From DAOUTW01 sp964523575 (GTDB taxonomy: Bacteria > Zixibacteria > MSB-5A5 > GN15 > JAAZOE01), in the NCBI GenBank assembly GCA_964523575.1, contig CAZGAV010000010.1, positions 8,162 to 72,161 of the forward strand: a stretch of DNA of 64,000 nucleotides, in the 5' to 3' direction. Of the stretch, positions 16,555 through 24,329 are shown piece after piece. Positions within the stretch are counted from its first letter, which is position 1; each line of letters opens with the position of its first letter. Both the position numbers and the translations under genes were made by a program. The notes below the pieces were generated by a model. It saw nothing but the letters and a program-made list of their open reading frames with translations, searched no databases and had not been told where the DNA came from.

Positions 16555-17487
16555 ATGTTTCATCTTTACGTTCATCTTCCGATTGCCAACGCCAGCGTGC
16601 AGATGTTTCTTTTGCTCGGGCTGGGTTTGTCGGTTGGTTTTCTTTCCGGCCTGTTCGGTGTGGGCGGGGGCTTTTTATTGACTCCGCTGTTAATGATGAT
16701 AGGGATCGCACCCACCGTCGCGGCCGCTTCCGATGCCAACCAGATTGTCGCCTCCACCACGTCAGGCACGTTTGCCCACTGGCGATTGGGAAATGTTGAT
16801 TTCAAAATGGGCCTGATCCTGGTGACCGGCGGGATTATCGGCGGGACGCTCGGCGTCCAGTTGGTCAAATTGCTGAGAGCGGCCGGCGAAGCCGGAGCGG
16901 TCATAAAGGTCACGTACGTGATCATGCTCGGAATCGTCGGCTCCTACATGTTCCTGGAAAGTCTTAAAAACCTGCGGCACCAACAGCCCCCGGATACGGA
17001 TGTGAGACGCCGGAAGAAATCATGGTTCGCCGTTTGCAGCGAAGCCCTTCCGTTGCCGGCCCGATTCGAAAAGTCGGGAATAACCATCTCGGTTTTTGTC
17101 CCGATAATCCTGGGTTCGCTGGTCGGTATGCTTTCGGCGCTGCTGGGTGTCGGCGGCGGGTTCATCATGGTCCCGGTGATGATCTATTTGCTGCGGATGC
17201 CGATGCACGTCGTTGTGGGTACGAATCTTTTTCAGGAAGTGTTCACCTGCATCAATGTCACTTTCATGCAGGCATACTACAATCATACGGTCGATCTTGT
17301 TCTGGCCCTGTTCTTGCTGGTCGGTTCCTCAACCGGGGCTCAGTTGGGGGCGCGGATCAGCAACCGGCTGAAATCCGACCAATTGAAAATTATTCTGGCC
17401 TCGATTGTGCTGATCGTCATGGTGAAAATCGCCCTCGGGCTGTTGCTGCATCCCAATGCAATGCTTTCGTATGGGGGGGGTGAATGA
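16555..17487 (+). CDS. TauE/SafE (TSUP) family anion exporter 2
   Basis: 310 residues from the ATG at 16555, chosen because it aligns with the first residues of the paralogue (LY.HLPIANASV against LYIYLPVANVSV); an in-frame ATG exists at 16498. Nearly co-linear with the upstream exporter, including both glycine motifs (SGLFGVGGGFLLTPLLMMIG and SALLGVGGGFIMVPVMIYLL). The main divergence is in the cytoplasmic loop and C-terminus. It is a tandem duplication; the pair may form a heteromer or differ in substrate. It overlaps the next gene by four bases. Confidence 0.92.
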   Translation: MFHLYVHLPIANASVQMFLLLGLGLSVGFLSGLFGVGGGFLLTPLLMMIGIAPTVAAASDANQIVASTTSGTFAHWRLGNVDFKMGLILVTGGIIGGTLGVQLVKLLRAAGEAGAVIKVTYVIMLGIVGSYMFLESLKNLRHQQPPDTDVRRRKKSWFAVCSEALPLPARFEKSGITISVFVPIILGSLVGMLSALLGVGGGFIMVPVMIYLLRMPMHVVVGTNLFQEVFTCINVTFMQAYYNHTVDLVLALFLLVGSSTGAQLGARISNRLKSDQLKIILASIVLIVMVKIALGLLLHPNAMLSYGGGE

Positions 17488-18269
17488 TGTTCAGCTTATT
17501 TCGGCTGATCGGGCTCGTCTGCCTGCTCTTTCCGGCGCTTACGGCCGCCGTGGAGACCGCTTCCAATGACTCGCTGGTATCGTTGACACTGACGCCCGAC
17601 CAAATCCATGTCGGTACGTTTTATCGCGGAGCCACGGTGGATGCTTCGGCGCAAGTGCCCGAATGTGACGGGGCCATTGTGATCATGGCATCGGAAGGCG
17701 AGGGCGAGACCCTGAACAGAAAGGGGCGCGTGGTCGGCATCTGGCTGAATGTGGCCCAGGTAACAGTCCGCGATGTGCCCGATGTATATCTTCTGGGGGC
17801 GTCGGATAAATTGGAAAATATCTGTTCGCCCGAGGTTCGACAAGAATTGGGACTGGGCGTGGATTACCTGCGACAGCAGTTGAAATTCACCTGTGACAAG
17901 CCGCTGACCGGGACCGAATTCGATGAATTCCTGAGGCTGAAAAGCAAAAGCGGCACGTATAATATGGATATAAAAGCCGAATTGACGCCGGCCGGGCCGG
18001 GAATGCAGGAATTTTCAGCAATCCTGCCTGTTCCGGCCACCATACCTCCCGGGAAATACGAAGTTTTGCTCTATTGCTTCCGGGGAGGCGAACCGGTTAT
18101 GCGAGGGACGGCGACGCTCCTCATAGAACAGGTCGGATTCGCGCGATTGATGTCGGATCTGGCTCACAAGCGGGCGGCCCTTTATGGCGGGCTGGCGATA
18201 GTCATCGCGATGGTCGTCGGTGTCGGCATGGGGATAGTGTTCAATTCGATGCGCGGAGCCGGCCACTAA
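17484..18269 (+). CDS. TIGR02186-like membrane-anchored periplasmic protein
   Basis: 261 residues. N-terminal signal sequence (LIGLVCLLFPALTAA), a ~200-residue beta-rich periplasmic part, and one C-terminal membrane helix (LYGGLAIVIAMVVGVGMGIVF). Sequence features (early LTPDQIHVGTFYRGATV, GPP-like PPGKYEVLLYCF, C-terminal TM) fit the TIGR02186 / Alph_Pro_TM family, which in proteobacteria sits beside TauE/SafE transporters. It overlaps the second exporter (ATGA). Inference: an accessory subunit that presents or senses the exported anion. Function is unproven. Confidence 0.72.
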   Translation: MMFSLFRLIGLVCLLFPALTAAVETASNDSLVSLTLTPDQIHVGTFYRGATVDASAQVPECDGAIVIMASEGEGETLNRKGRVVGIWLNVAQVTVRDVPDVYLLGASDKLENICSPEVRQELGLGVDYLRQQLKFTCDKPLTGTEFDEFLRLKSKSGTYNMDIKAELTPAGPGMQEFSAILPVPATIPPGKYEVLLYCFRGGEPVMRGTATLLIEQVGFARLMSDLAHKRAALYGGLAIVIAMVVGVGMGIVFNSMRGAGH

Positions 18270-18297
18270 TTCGGCGAAAGATTTCGTCGGGAGAGAA

Positions 18298-18684
18298 ATG
18301 AATAACAGGCTGGATATACTTATTGTCGATGATGAGGCCATCGTCTGTACGCGCCTGAAACCGGCGCTGGAGAAAGATGGCCATCGCGTGGAGACTTTCA
18401 CCGAGAGCACTCGGGCTAAAAAGCGTCTCGAGGAAAGTCGGTTCGATATCGTCGTGACGGATATCAAAATGCCCGATGTCGACGGTATGGAGCTGTTTCG
18501 ATTTATCAGGGAAAAATGGCCGACGACCAGGGTGATAATTATTTCGGGCTTTGCCACGGTCGAGATAACAAGGGAGGCGTTCCAGGCGGGGGCCAGCGAT
18601 GTGATCGCCAAACCGTTCAAGATCAGCCAGCTCAAGGCTCTGGTCACCCGGGTGGCGTCGGAAATATTGGACGCCCGCGAATGA
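18298..18684 (+). CDS. single-domain response regulator 3
   Basis: 128 residues, receiver only. D11/D12, phosphoacceptor D55 in VTDIKMPDVDG, IISGFATVE (Ser at the switch position), IAKPFKISQLK. GGGAGAG lies just upstream of the ATG. It separates the transporter genes from the kinase-like and PEP-binding genes, so it may connect the two halves of the cluster. Confidence 0.92.
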   Translation: MNNRLDILIVDDEAIVCTRLKPALEKDGHRVETFTESTRAKKRLEESRFDIVVTDIKMPDVDGMELFRFIREKWPTTRVIIISGFATVEITREAFQAGASDVIAKPFKISQLKALVTRVASEILDARE

Positions 18685-18715
18685 GCCGGCGTAATGACAC
18701 GAATGAGGTAACGGC

Positions 18716-19534
18716 ATGGCTATCATAACCATATCACGGGGCACCATGAGCGGCGGCAAGAAGCTGGCCGAAATGCTGGCCGAGAAATTGAATTACCGAT
18801 GTGTGAGCCGGGAGATCGTCATCAAGGCCGCCGACGATTATGGCGCACCCGAGAGCAAGCTTTTCGAAGCCGTCCGAAAATCGCCCTCCATATTTCAAAA
18901 GCTTTCATTCGAAAGGGAACGGTATCTGGCCTATATTCAGGCCAGCCTGTGCGAATACGCCCGGGATGATAATATGATCTATCATGGGCACGCCGGACAT
19001 TTCCTTCTGAAAGGGATTTCGCATGTCTTACGCGTCCGCCTTGTCGCCGATATGGCCTATCGCACCGAGGCCGCCATGGAACAATTGAATCTATCGGAGA
19101 AGGACGCCGTCAGACATATCGAGCGGGTTGACAAAGAGCGTGTCAAGTGGACGAGCTTCCTTTACGGCAAAGACTGGGAATCGCCCGAGTTGTACGACAT
19201 CGTGTTCAATCTGGAACACGCCGGACTCGACTTTGTTTGCGAAATGTGCTCTCATGCGGTAGCCCAGCCGCAATTTCAGGTGACGCCGGAATCGGCCCGG
19301 GCGATGAAAAACCTCCTGACCGCCAGCAAGGTGCGGGCGGCCCTGGCCGGGATTTCCTATCTTCGCCTGGACCATCTGGAAGTTATGGCCGAGGGAGGCG
19401 AAGTGACTATCCGGGGCAGGGTCAAATCGCAGGAACAGATGGATGCCGTCCTCGAAGCGGCCCGCGCCATACCGGGAGTCGAAACCGTCGAGAACTTGGT
19501 GCAAATCGATTATCGCAGTTTCGGAGTTCAATAA
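18716..19534 (+). CDS. cytidylate-kinase-like protein with C-terminal BON-type domain
   Basis: 272 residues. Residues 1-195 match the cytidylate-kinase-like family: beta strand plus P-loop variant ITISRGTMSGGKKLAE, YIQASL, a GHAGHFLL segment, LRVRLVA, and RVKWTSFLYGKDW. The last ~70 residues (LLTASKVRAALAGI...VTIRGRVKSQEQMDAVLEAARAIPGVETVENLV) look like a BON domain, normally a membrane or hydrophobic-ligand binding module. This family commonly occurs next to receivers and PEP-binding proteins and is probably a regulatory phosphotransferase rather than the essential CMP kinase. Substrate unknown. Confidence 0.85.
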   Translation: MAIITISRGTMSGGKKLAEMLAEKLNYRCVSREIVIKAADDYGAPESKLFEAVRKSPSIFQKLSFERERYLAYIQASLCEYARDDNMIYHGHAGHFLLKGISHVLRVRLVADMAYRTEAAMEQLNLSEKDAVRHIERVDKERVKWTSFLYGKDWESPELYDIVFNLEHAGLDFVCEMCSHAVAQPQFQVTPESARAMKNLLTASKVRAALAGISYLRLDHLEVMAEGGEVTIRGRVKSQEQMDAVLEAARAIPGVETVENLVQIDYRSFGVQ

Positions 19535-19555
19535 AAAAACCGTGAGGGGCGCCTT

Positions 19556-22123
19556 GTGGTATTTCGCAGAATTGCCAAATTCTTCCGCCGTTCCCGCCCC
19601 GGTGATCTGAGCCGTTTCCGGGAATTGTTCGAGAGATTTCAGCAAATTCTCAAAAGCAACAACCGCATCCTGGAAATCATCTCGGAACTCGACGACAAGC
19701 TCGGCGGCGAATATATCTTCGATATCAACTACCTCAGGGACGCCGTCGATCAGCTTTCCGAGGCCGTCTATTTCGTCAGCTCTAATCTCAACGTCATGGC
19801 CGATAATCGTTACCGGGAGCTTTTTTCGCGGCAGACAGCCATCCATGAAGAGCTAAAAAATATCGTCGAGGAATACCATCCGCAGGTCCCGGATAGCTTT
19901 GTCGTGGATTACGCCGACGTCGATGCCGATATGGCGGAATTTGCGGGCGGTAAGAATGCCAATCTGGGAGAAATTAGAAATCATCTCGAGATGCTCACTC
20001 CGGAAGGCTTTGTGATTTCGACCGTCGCCTATCGGCGTTTCATGGATGACAACGAGCTGGGGCCGGAGATCGAGAAGTTGCGCCGGAAATATGCCGGAGA
20101 AGATCGAAATGCCGCCGGGCAATACGATCAGGCCATCGCCGACCTTTTCGAACGGATATCAATACCGGAGGATATTGTCAGGGCTGTCGAGGGGCAGATC
20201 GCCCGTCTTCGAAAACTGGCGCCCGACAGACTCAATTTTGCCGTTCGATCCAGCGCTCTTGGGGAAGATTCATCGGGACAGAGTTTCGCCGGACAGTTCG
20301 TCTCCGTCTTGAATTGCCGGGATGACGGCATCCTCGACGCCTATAAAAAAGTGGTGGCCAGCCGATTCAAGCACAGCGTCTTCGCCTATGCCGGGGAGGA
20401 TGCGTCCCGGGATGATCGGCAGCCGATGGCGGTCGGCGTCCAACGGATGATCGACGCCGATGCGGCCGGTGTGGCTTATTCGGTCGAGCCTTCTGGCGAA
20501 GCTCCCGAATGTCTGTCGATTTCGGCCGGTTTCGGACTGGGCGTCAGCGTCGTGGGAGGAACCTCCGATACCGATTATTTCACGGTATCCCGGCTGGACC
20601 CGACCAGGATTGTCTCGCGCCGTATCGGGCGGAAGCTGACGCAAATGATACCGTCCGACCTCGAAGGGGTCCTCTCGGCCACGGTGCCGGAGGAACTTCA
20701 GGAAACGCCCAGTCTTGACGACGAGCAGGTGGCCCGGCTGGCCGAGATGGTTCTTATGCTGGAGCGATATTTCAAACGGCCGGTTGACGTCGAATGGTGT
20801 TTTGACCGGGGCGGCCGGCTTTATGTCCTCCAATGCCGTCCCCTTAAAGTGGCGGCCCGGGGGCCCAAACGTCCATTCAACCGCACCATCGACCTGGCCG
20901 ACACGCCGATTGTGATGAAAAATCGGGGACAGGTGGCCCAGCGCGGCATCGCGGCGGGCAGGGTGCGGCAAATTCATGAGGAAGACGATGCCGCTGATTT
21001 TCCGGTAGGGGCGATAGCCGTCACCCAATATACAACCCCGCGGCTGGCTTCGATCGTCCGCAAAGCCGCCGCCATCGTCACCGATGTCGGCAGTCCCAGC
21101 GGTCATATGGCCACGGTGGCCCGTGAATTCGGGGTACCGATGATCGTCAATGCCGTCGATGCCACGAAACTTCTGATCGACGGCGCCGAGATCACCATCG
21201 ACGCCGAGGAAAATGTCATTTACCGGGGAATCATCAAGGAATTGCTGGATTACAAGACCGAAGCCGAAGATGTGTACCGGGATCTCAAGGAATATCATAT
21301 CCTCCGGCAATTACTCCGAAGGATTTCGCCGCTGAACCTGATTGATCCCAACAGTCCCGACTTCACCGCCCGGAACTGCCGTACCTACCATGACATCGCG
21401 CGTTTCTGTCATGAAATGGCGGTCAAAATCCTGATAAATCTCAATATCTCCTCGCGCCTTTTCCGGGGCGTCGAATCGCGGGAACTCCAGCTCCCCATCC
21501 CGCTGGGCCTGCACGTCATCGACCTCGGTGGCGGAGTCATGCCCGACGCCGGAAGCCGTAAAATCACTTCGGTCGAGATGGTTCAATCCCTTCCGATGAG
21601 GGCCTTTCTCGATGGCCTGGTGTCTCCGGGGGCATGGAGCACCCATCCGGTTCAATTGGGATTCGGCGACCTTGTTTCAAGCCTGACCAGATTTTCCATG
21701 TCCGACCGGGCGACGCACTACCAGGGACAAAATCTGGCCGTTATCACCGACCATTATGCCAATATCAGTCTTCGCCTGGGGTATCATTTCAATGTCATCG
21801 ACACCTACGTCTCCGAAAATGTAGATGACAACTATATCTATTTCCGCTTTGTCGGAGGCGTTACTGAAACCGAACGGCGGCATCTCCGGGCGATTTTGAT
21901 AAAGGAAATCCTTGAGAAGCTCCATTTCAGAGCCACGCTCAAAGGCGATCTGGTCGTGGCGCGGCTGAAAAAATTAGAAGATAAAAAGGTTCTGGAAGTC
22001 CTGTATGACATCGGCCGACTGGTCGGTTTCACCCGCCAGTTAGACACCCAGATGGACAGCAAGGGATCGGTGGCGGAAAGCCTGCGGGTGTTCTTTGGTC
22101 ATCCACAGGGGCGGCAGGACTAA
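19556..22123 (+). CDS. PEP/pyruvate-binding (PPDK N-terminal) protein with phosphohistidine domain
   Basis: 855 residues, GTG start. An N-terminal helical part (~1-115) is followed by an ATP-grasp PEP/pyruvate-binding domain (GGKNANLGEI near 125; LNFAVRSSALGEDSSGQSFAG near 225; DVEWCFDRGGRLYVLQCRP near 410). Next comes the swivelling phosphohistidine domain with H517 in GSPSGHMATVAREFG. The C-terminal TIM barrel of PEP synthase is missing and replaced by ~300 unassigned residues. It should make a phospho-His intermediate from ATP but not PEP by the classical route. Like rifampicin phosphotransferase it might phosphorylate another substrate. Operon context suggests a signalling or transport role. 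Confidence 0.85.
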   Translation: MVFRRIAKFFRRSRPGDLSRFRELFERFQQILKSNNRILEIISELDDKLGGEYIFDINYLRDAVDQLSEAVYFVSSNLNVMADNRYRELFSRQTAIHEELKNIVEEYHPQVPDSFVVDYADVDADMAEFAGGKNANLGEIRNHLEMLTPEGFVISTVAYRRFMDDNELGPEIEKLRRKYAGEDRNAAGQYDQAIADLFERISIPEDIVRAVEGQIARLRKLAPDRLNFAVRSSALGEDSSGQSFAGQFVSVLNCRDDGILDAYKKVVASRFKHSVFAYAGEDASRDDRQPMAVGVQRMIDADAAGVAYSVEPSGEAPECLSISAGFGLGVSVVGGTSDTDYFTVSRLDPTRIVSRRIGRKLTQMIPSDLEGVLSATVPEELQETPSLDDEQVARLAEMVLMLERYFKRPVDVEWCFDRGGRLYVLQCRPLKVAARGPKRPFNRTIDLADTPIVMKNRGQVAQRGIAAGRVRQIHEEDDAADFPVGAIAVTQYTTPRLASIVRKAAAIVTDVGSPSGHMATVAREFGVPMIVNAVDATKLLIDGAEITIDAEENVIYRGIIKELLDYKTEAEDVYRDLKEYHILRQLLRRISPLNLIDPNSPDFTARNCRTYHDIARFCHEMAVKILINLNISSRLFRGVESRELQLPIPLGLHVIDLGGGVMPDAGSRKITSVEMVQSLPMRAFLDGLVSPGAWSTHPVQLGFGDLVSSLTRFSMSDRATHYQGQNLAVITDHYANISLRLGYHFNVIDTYVSENVDDNYIYFRFVGGVTETERRHLRAILIKEILEKLHFRATLKGDLVVARLKKLEDKKVLEVLYDIGRLVGFTRQLDTQMDSKGSVAESLRVFFGHPQGRQD

Positions 22124-22162
22124 ACCCCAAAAGATCAGATAAATGCCTGTGGAGGTTTGCCT

Positions 22163-22447
22163 ATGCGACTGTTGAAAAATCTGTCCGCGATGTTGTGCGG
22201 CCTGCTTGTCGGCGCCGGTTTGTTTCTCTGGTATCTGGCTCAGGTCAGTGCGGAAAAATCCTCGATGAAGATGTTTCTTTTTATCCCGATGTTCGAATTC
22301 CACCAATTCACCCTGACGGACTACATTATAGCCGCGCTCATCGGTGTGATTGGCGCAGTGGTCGCATACGGGATCGTGGTCTTTATTTTCCGGCTGATCG
22401 GGTCGTACGTCCCTCATGCGGATTCCGGAAACGCGCCAGTCGAGTGA
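22163..22447 (+). CDS. small two-helix membrane protein
   Basis: 94 residues from the ATG at 22163, preceded by GGAGGT at 22151-22156; a TTG two codons upstream is less likely. Two hydrophobic helices (about 8-28 and 55-80) flank a short loop with EKSSMKMF. I do not recognise a family. It follows the PEP-binding gene by 39 bases and ends the cluster, so it may be a membrane partner for one of the preceding proteins. Confidence 0.7.
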   Translation: MRLLKNLSAMLCGLLVGAGLFLWYLAQVSAEKSSMKMFLFIPMFEFHQFTLTDYIIAALIGVIGAVVAYGIVVFIFRLIGSYVPHADSGNAPVE

Positions 22448-22579
22448 AACCGGCCCATGATGGCCGACGGAGCGGCGACGACAAGATCATAAGGGGAGTG
22501 AATTTCTCGAAATGATCGCCATCCCTGTTATTTATGGGCGATGCTGGTAACCTGTCGAGTTATTTCATTGCGGTCTGAT

Positions 22580-23125
22580 ATGGACGATTTTCAAGATAAA
22601 AAATATATGATCATTTTTGACCTCGAAGCCACCTGCTGGGCTCCCGACCGGCATGCCGATCATGAAATGGAGACCATTGAGATTGGCGCAATTAAAGTAC
22701 GGATGGGAAAATTTGAAGTCCTTGATGAATTTGACTCCTATATCAAACCGGTCCGGCATCCGGAGTTGAGTGATTTTTGTATTTCACTGACAACGATAAC
22801 GCAGGCCGAGGTGGACAGCTCAGACTTTTTCCCGGCGGTCTTCGACCGATTCGTTTCCTGGACCGGACGGATCGATGAAATCATATTGGCCTCCTGGGGG
22901 AATTATGATCGACGTCAGTTGATCCAGGACTGCCGGCATCACGAGATCGATTATGTCTTCGGGGATGACCATATCAACCTGAAAGGTCTCTATGCCGAAA
23001 GGCGCCAGGGGAAGAAATTTGGTTTGATACGGGCTCTCAGGTTGGAGGGGCTGAAATTCGAGGGCACTCACCATCGGGCCATTGATGATGCCCGGAATAT
23101 ATTGAGACTTGTCAGGCGGCTATGA
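22580..23125 (+). CDS. DEDDh-type 3'-5' exonuclease
   Basis: 181 residues from the ATG at 22580 (an ATG at 22541 is in frame). All DEDDh motifs are present: FDLEATCW (Asp, Glu), LASWGNYDRRQL (Asp), and HRAIDDARN (His, Asp) near the end. The extended WAPDRHADHEMETIEIGAIKV start resembles the KapD/ERI-1 sort of RNase T-like exonuclease, which trims RNA or DNA 3' ends. It stands alone, without a clear operon partner. Confidence 0.85.
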   Translation: MDDFQDKKYMIIFDLEATCWAPDRHADHEMETIEIGAIKVRMGKFEVLDEFDSYIKPVRHPELSDFCISLTTITQAEVDSSDFFPAVFDRFVSWTGRIDEIILASWGNYDRRQLIQDCRHHEIDYVFGDDHINLKGLYAERRQGKKFGLIRALRLEGLKFEGTHHRAIDDARNILRLVRRL

Positions 23126-23129
23126 CGCC

Positions 23130-23290
23130 GACGGTTTCCGGCTCAAACAAATAATGTATTCCAAAACTTCATTCTGCGCCTGCAATTCGCGGCGAAAGCG
23201 TTCCTCACGAATCTTGTACAGATTATCTTAGTTGGCGATTTCGGGGAACAAATTAGCCTGGCCGACGTTATCGTTAATGACAACCGGAAA
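23130..23290 (-). pseudogene. possible gene remnant on the minus strand
   Basis: Read on the minus strand, this stretch gives FPVVINDNVGQANLFPEIAN, then a stop, then in the same frame DNLYKIREERFRRELQ and AQNEVLEYIICLSRK. Composition looks protein-like on both sides of the stop, and there is no start or full-length frame. It may be the residue of a decayed gene. I recognise no family. Confidence 0.3.
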
Positions 23291-23310
23291 TAGCATCTCT
23301 GAATAGATTG

Positions 23311-23336
23311 AAAAGGGCCTTGAAAAAGGCCCTTTT
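23311..23336. terminator. bidirectional intrinsic terminator
   Basis: AAAAGGGCCT (23311-23320) is perfectly complementary to AGGCCCTTTT (23327-23336) with a six-base loop. A-run before and T-run after, so it can act on both strands: for the exonuclease (+) and for the isomerase (-). Confidence 0.85.
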
Positions 23337-23370
23337 CTCTTATGGAAATATTCGTCAGGATCGCCCCAAA

Positions 23371-24153
23371 TTAGTCGAAGGGATATATCCGGTGTTCGCT
23401 CAAGTAAGCGATAGCGGTCTTCGAATTGGCCAGACCGCCAACCTCCAAAACGATATTGGGTTGCATCTTGTATTTCCTGATCAATCGCGAAAACTTCGGC
23501 CAGTCGAAATTGCCCCGCCCCGGAACACTCTCCGAATCGGCCTGGCCGTAATTGTCATTGACATGAATATAGGCGATATCATCCCGCAGGATTTCAAACC
23601 AGTTCTCGAGATCGACCTCCGAGAAGACATTGGCGTGGCCGGTATCGAAACATATTTTCAATTGGGGCGACCGGGCAGTATCGAGAAGCCGCCGAAAATT
23701 CTCAGGCGACGGCTCCCAGACATTCTCGATCATGATGGTGAGGGGGGAGCGGTCGAGCACCGAATTCCAGAAAGCGGCTGTTTTTTTGATCCAGTCGCGC
23801 TGGTAACTTGCCTGCTTGATCAGCGGGTTGAACCCCCCGTGAAAAACGGCATACCGGGCGTTTAACGTTTTGGCGGCAGCCAGAGCCTGCTCGATCCGTT
23901 CCCGGCTGACGGCGGCAATGCGGCGGTCGAGGCTGGTCGGATGTAAATCCATGAAAGGTCCGTGGATCGAAATTATCCCTTCGAAATCCCGCAATCGTTT
24001 CCGGTAATCGTCAAGAGTTGGTTCCCAGTCTCCATCCCAATAGGCACTGGAGGCAAAGGTGGCGATTTCCAGGTTATGCCCTCCCTCTCCGGCATAATCC
24101 AACAACTCTTCAAAATTTTCCGGCTTGTACGGCTGAAGGAATATTTCTGACAT
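23371..24153 (-). CDS. sugar phosphate isomerase/epimerase (xylose-isomerase-like TIM barrel)
   Basis: 260 residues from the ATG complementary to 24151-24153; the frame is open to 24213 but MSEIFLQPY is the natural start. TIM-barrel motifs of the AP-endonuclease-2 / IolE-like superfamily are ISIHGPFMDLHP, IMIENVWEPSPENF (metal Glu), CFDTGHANVF (Asp, His), YIHVNDNYGQ (His), GRGNFDW and VLEVGG. It likely binds a divalent metal and isomerises a sugar or inositol derivative. The substrate is not deducible. It points away from the secreted protein gene at 24330. Confidence 0.85.
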   Translation of the reverse strand: MSEIFLQPYKPENFEELLDYAGEGGHNLEIATFASSAYWDGDWEPTLDDYRKRLRDFEGIISIHGPFMDLHPTSLDRRIAAVSRERIEQALAAAKTLNARYAVFHGGFNPLIKQASYQRDWIKKTAAFWNSVLDRSPLTIMIENVWEPSPENFRRLLDTARSPQLKICFDTGHANVFSEVDLENWFEILRDDIAYIHVNDNYGQADSESVPGRGNFDWPKFSRLIRKYKMQPNIVLEVGGLANSKTAIAYLSEHRIYPFD

Positions 24154-24329
24154 GATTTTCGGCTCCGCAAAGGGTTTGGCCAACATGATACCGACGCGGG
24201 AAGATCGTGTCAATGAGAATAATGGCTTCCGGCTTCGCTCCGCCGACGGGGGGTGCCCGTTTGGGGGCCAAAACAGAATTCCTGCCTCATCTCTTGCAGT
24301 CCGGGCCGGAGCATATTATATTTCAAGCC

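Noticed and set aside
20270..21310. 346-residue open frame on the minus strand
   Set aside because: Shadow of the PEP-binding gene with clear motifs on +.
24207..24329. Upstream extension of the PNP-tailed secreted protein
   Set aside because: It would bury the signal peptide that starts at the ATG at 24330.
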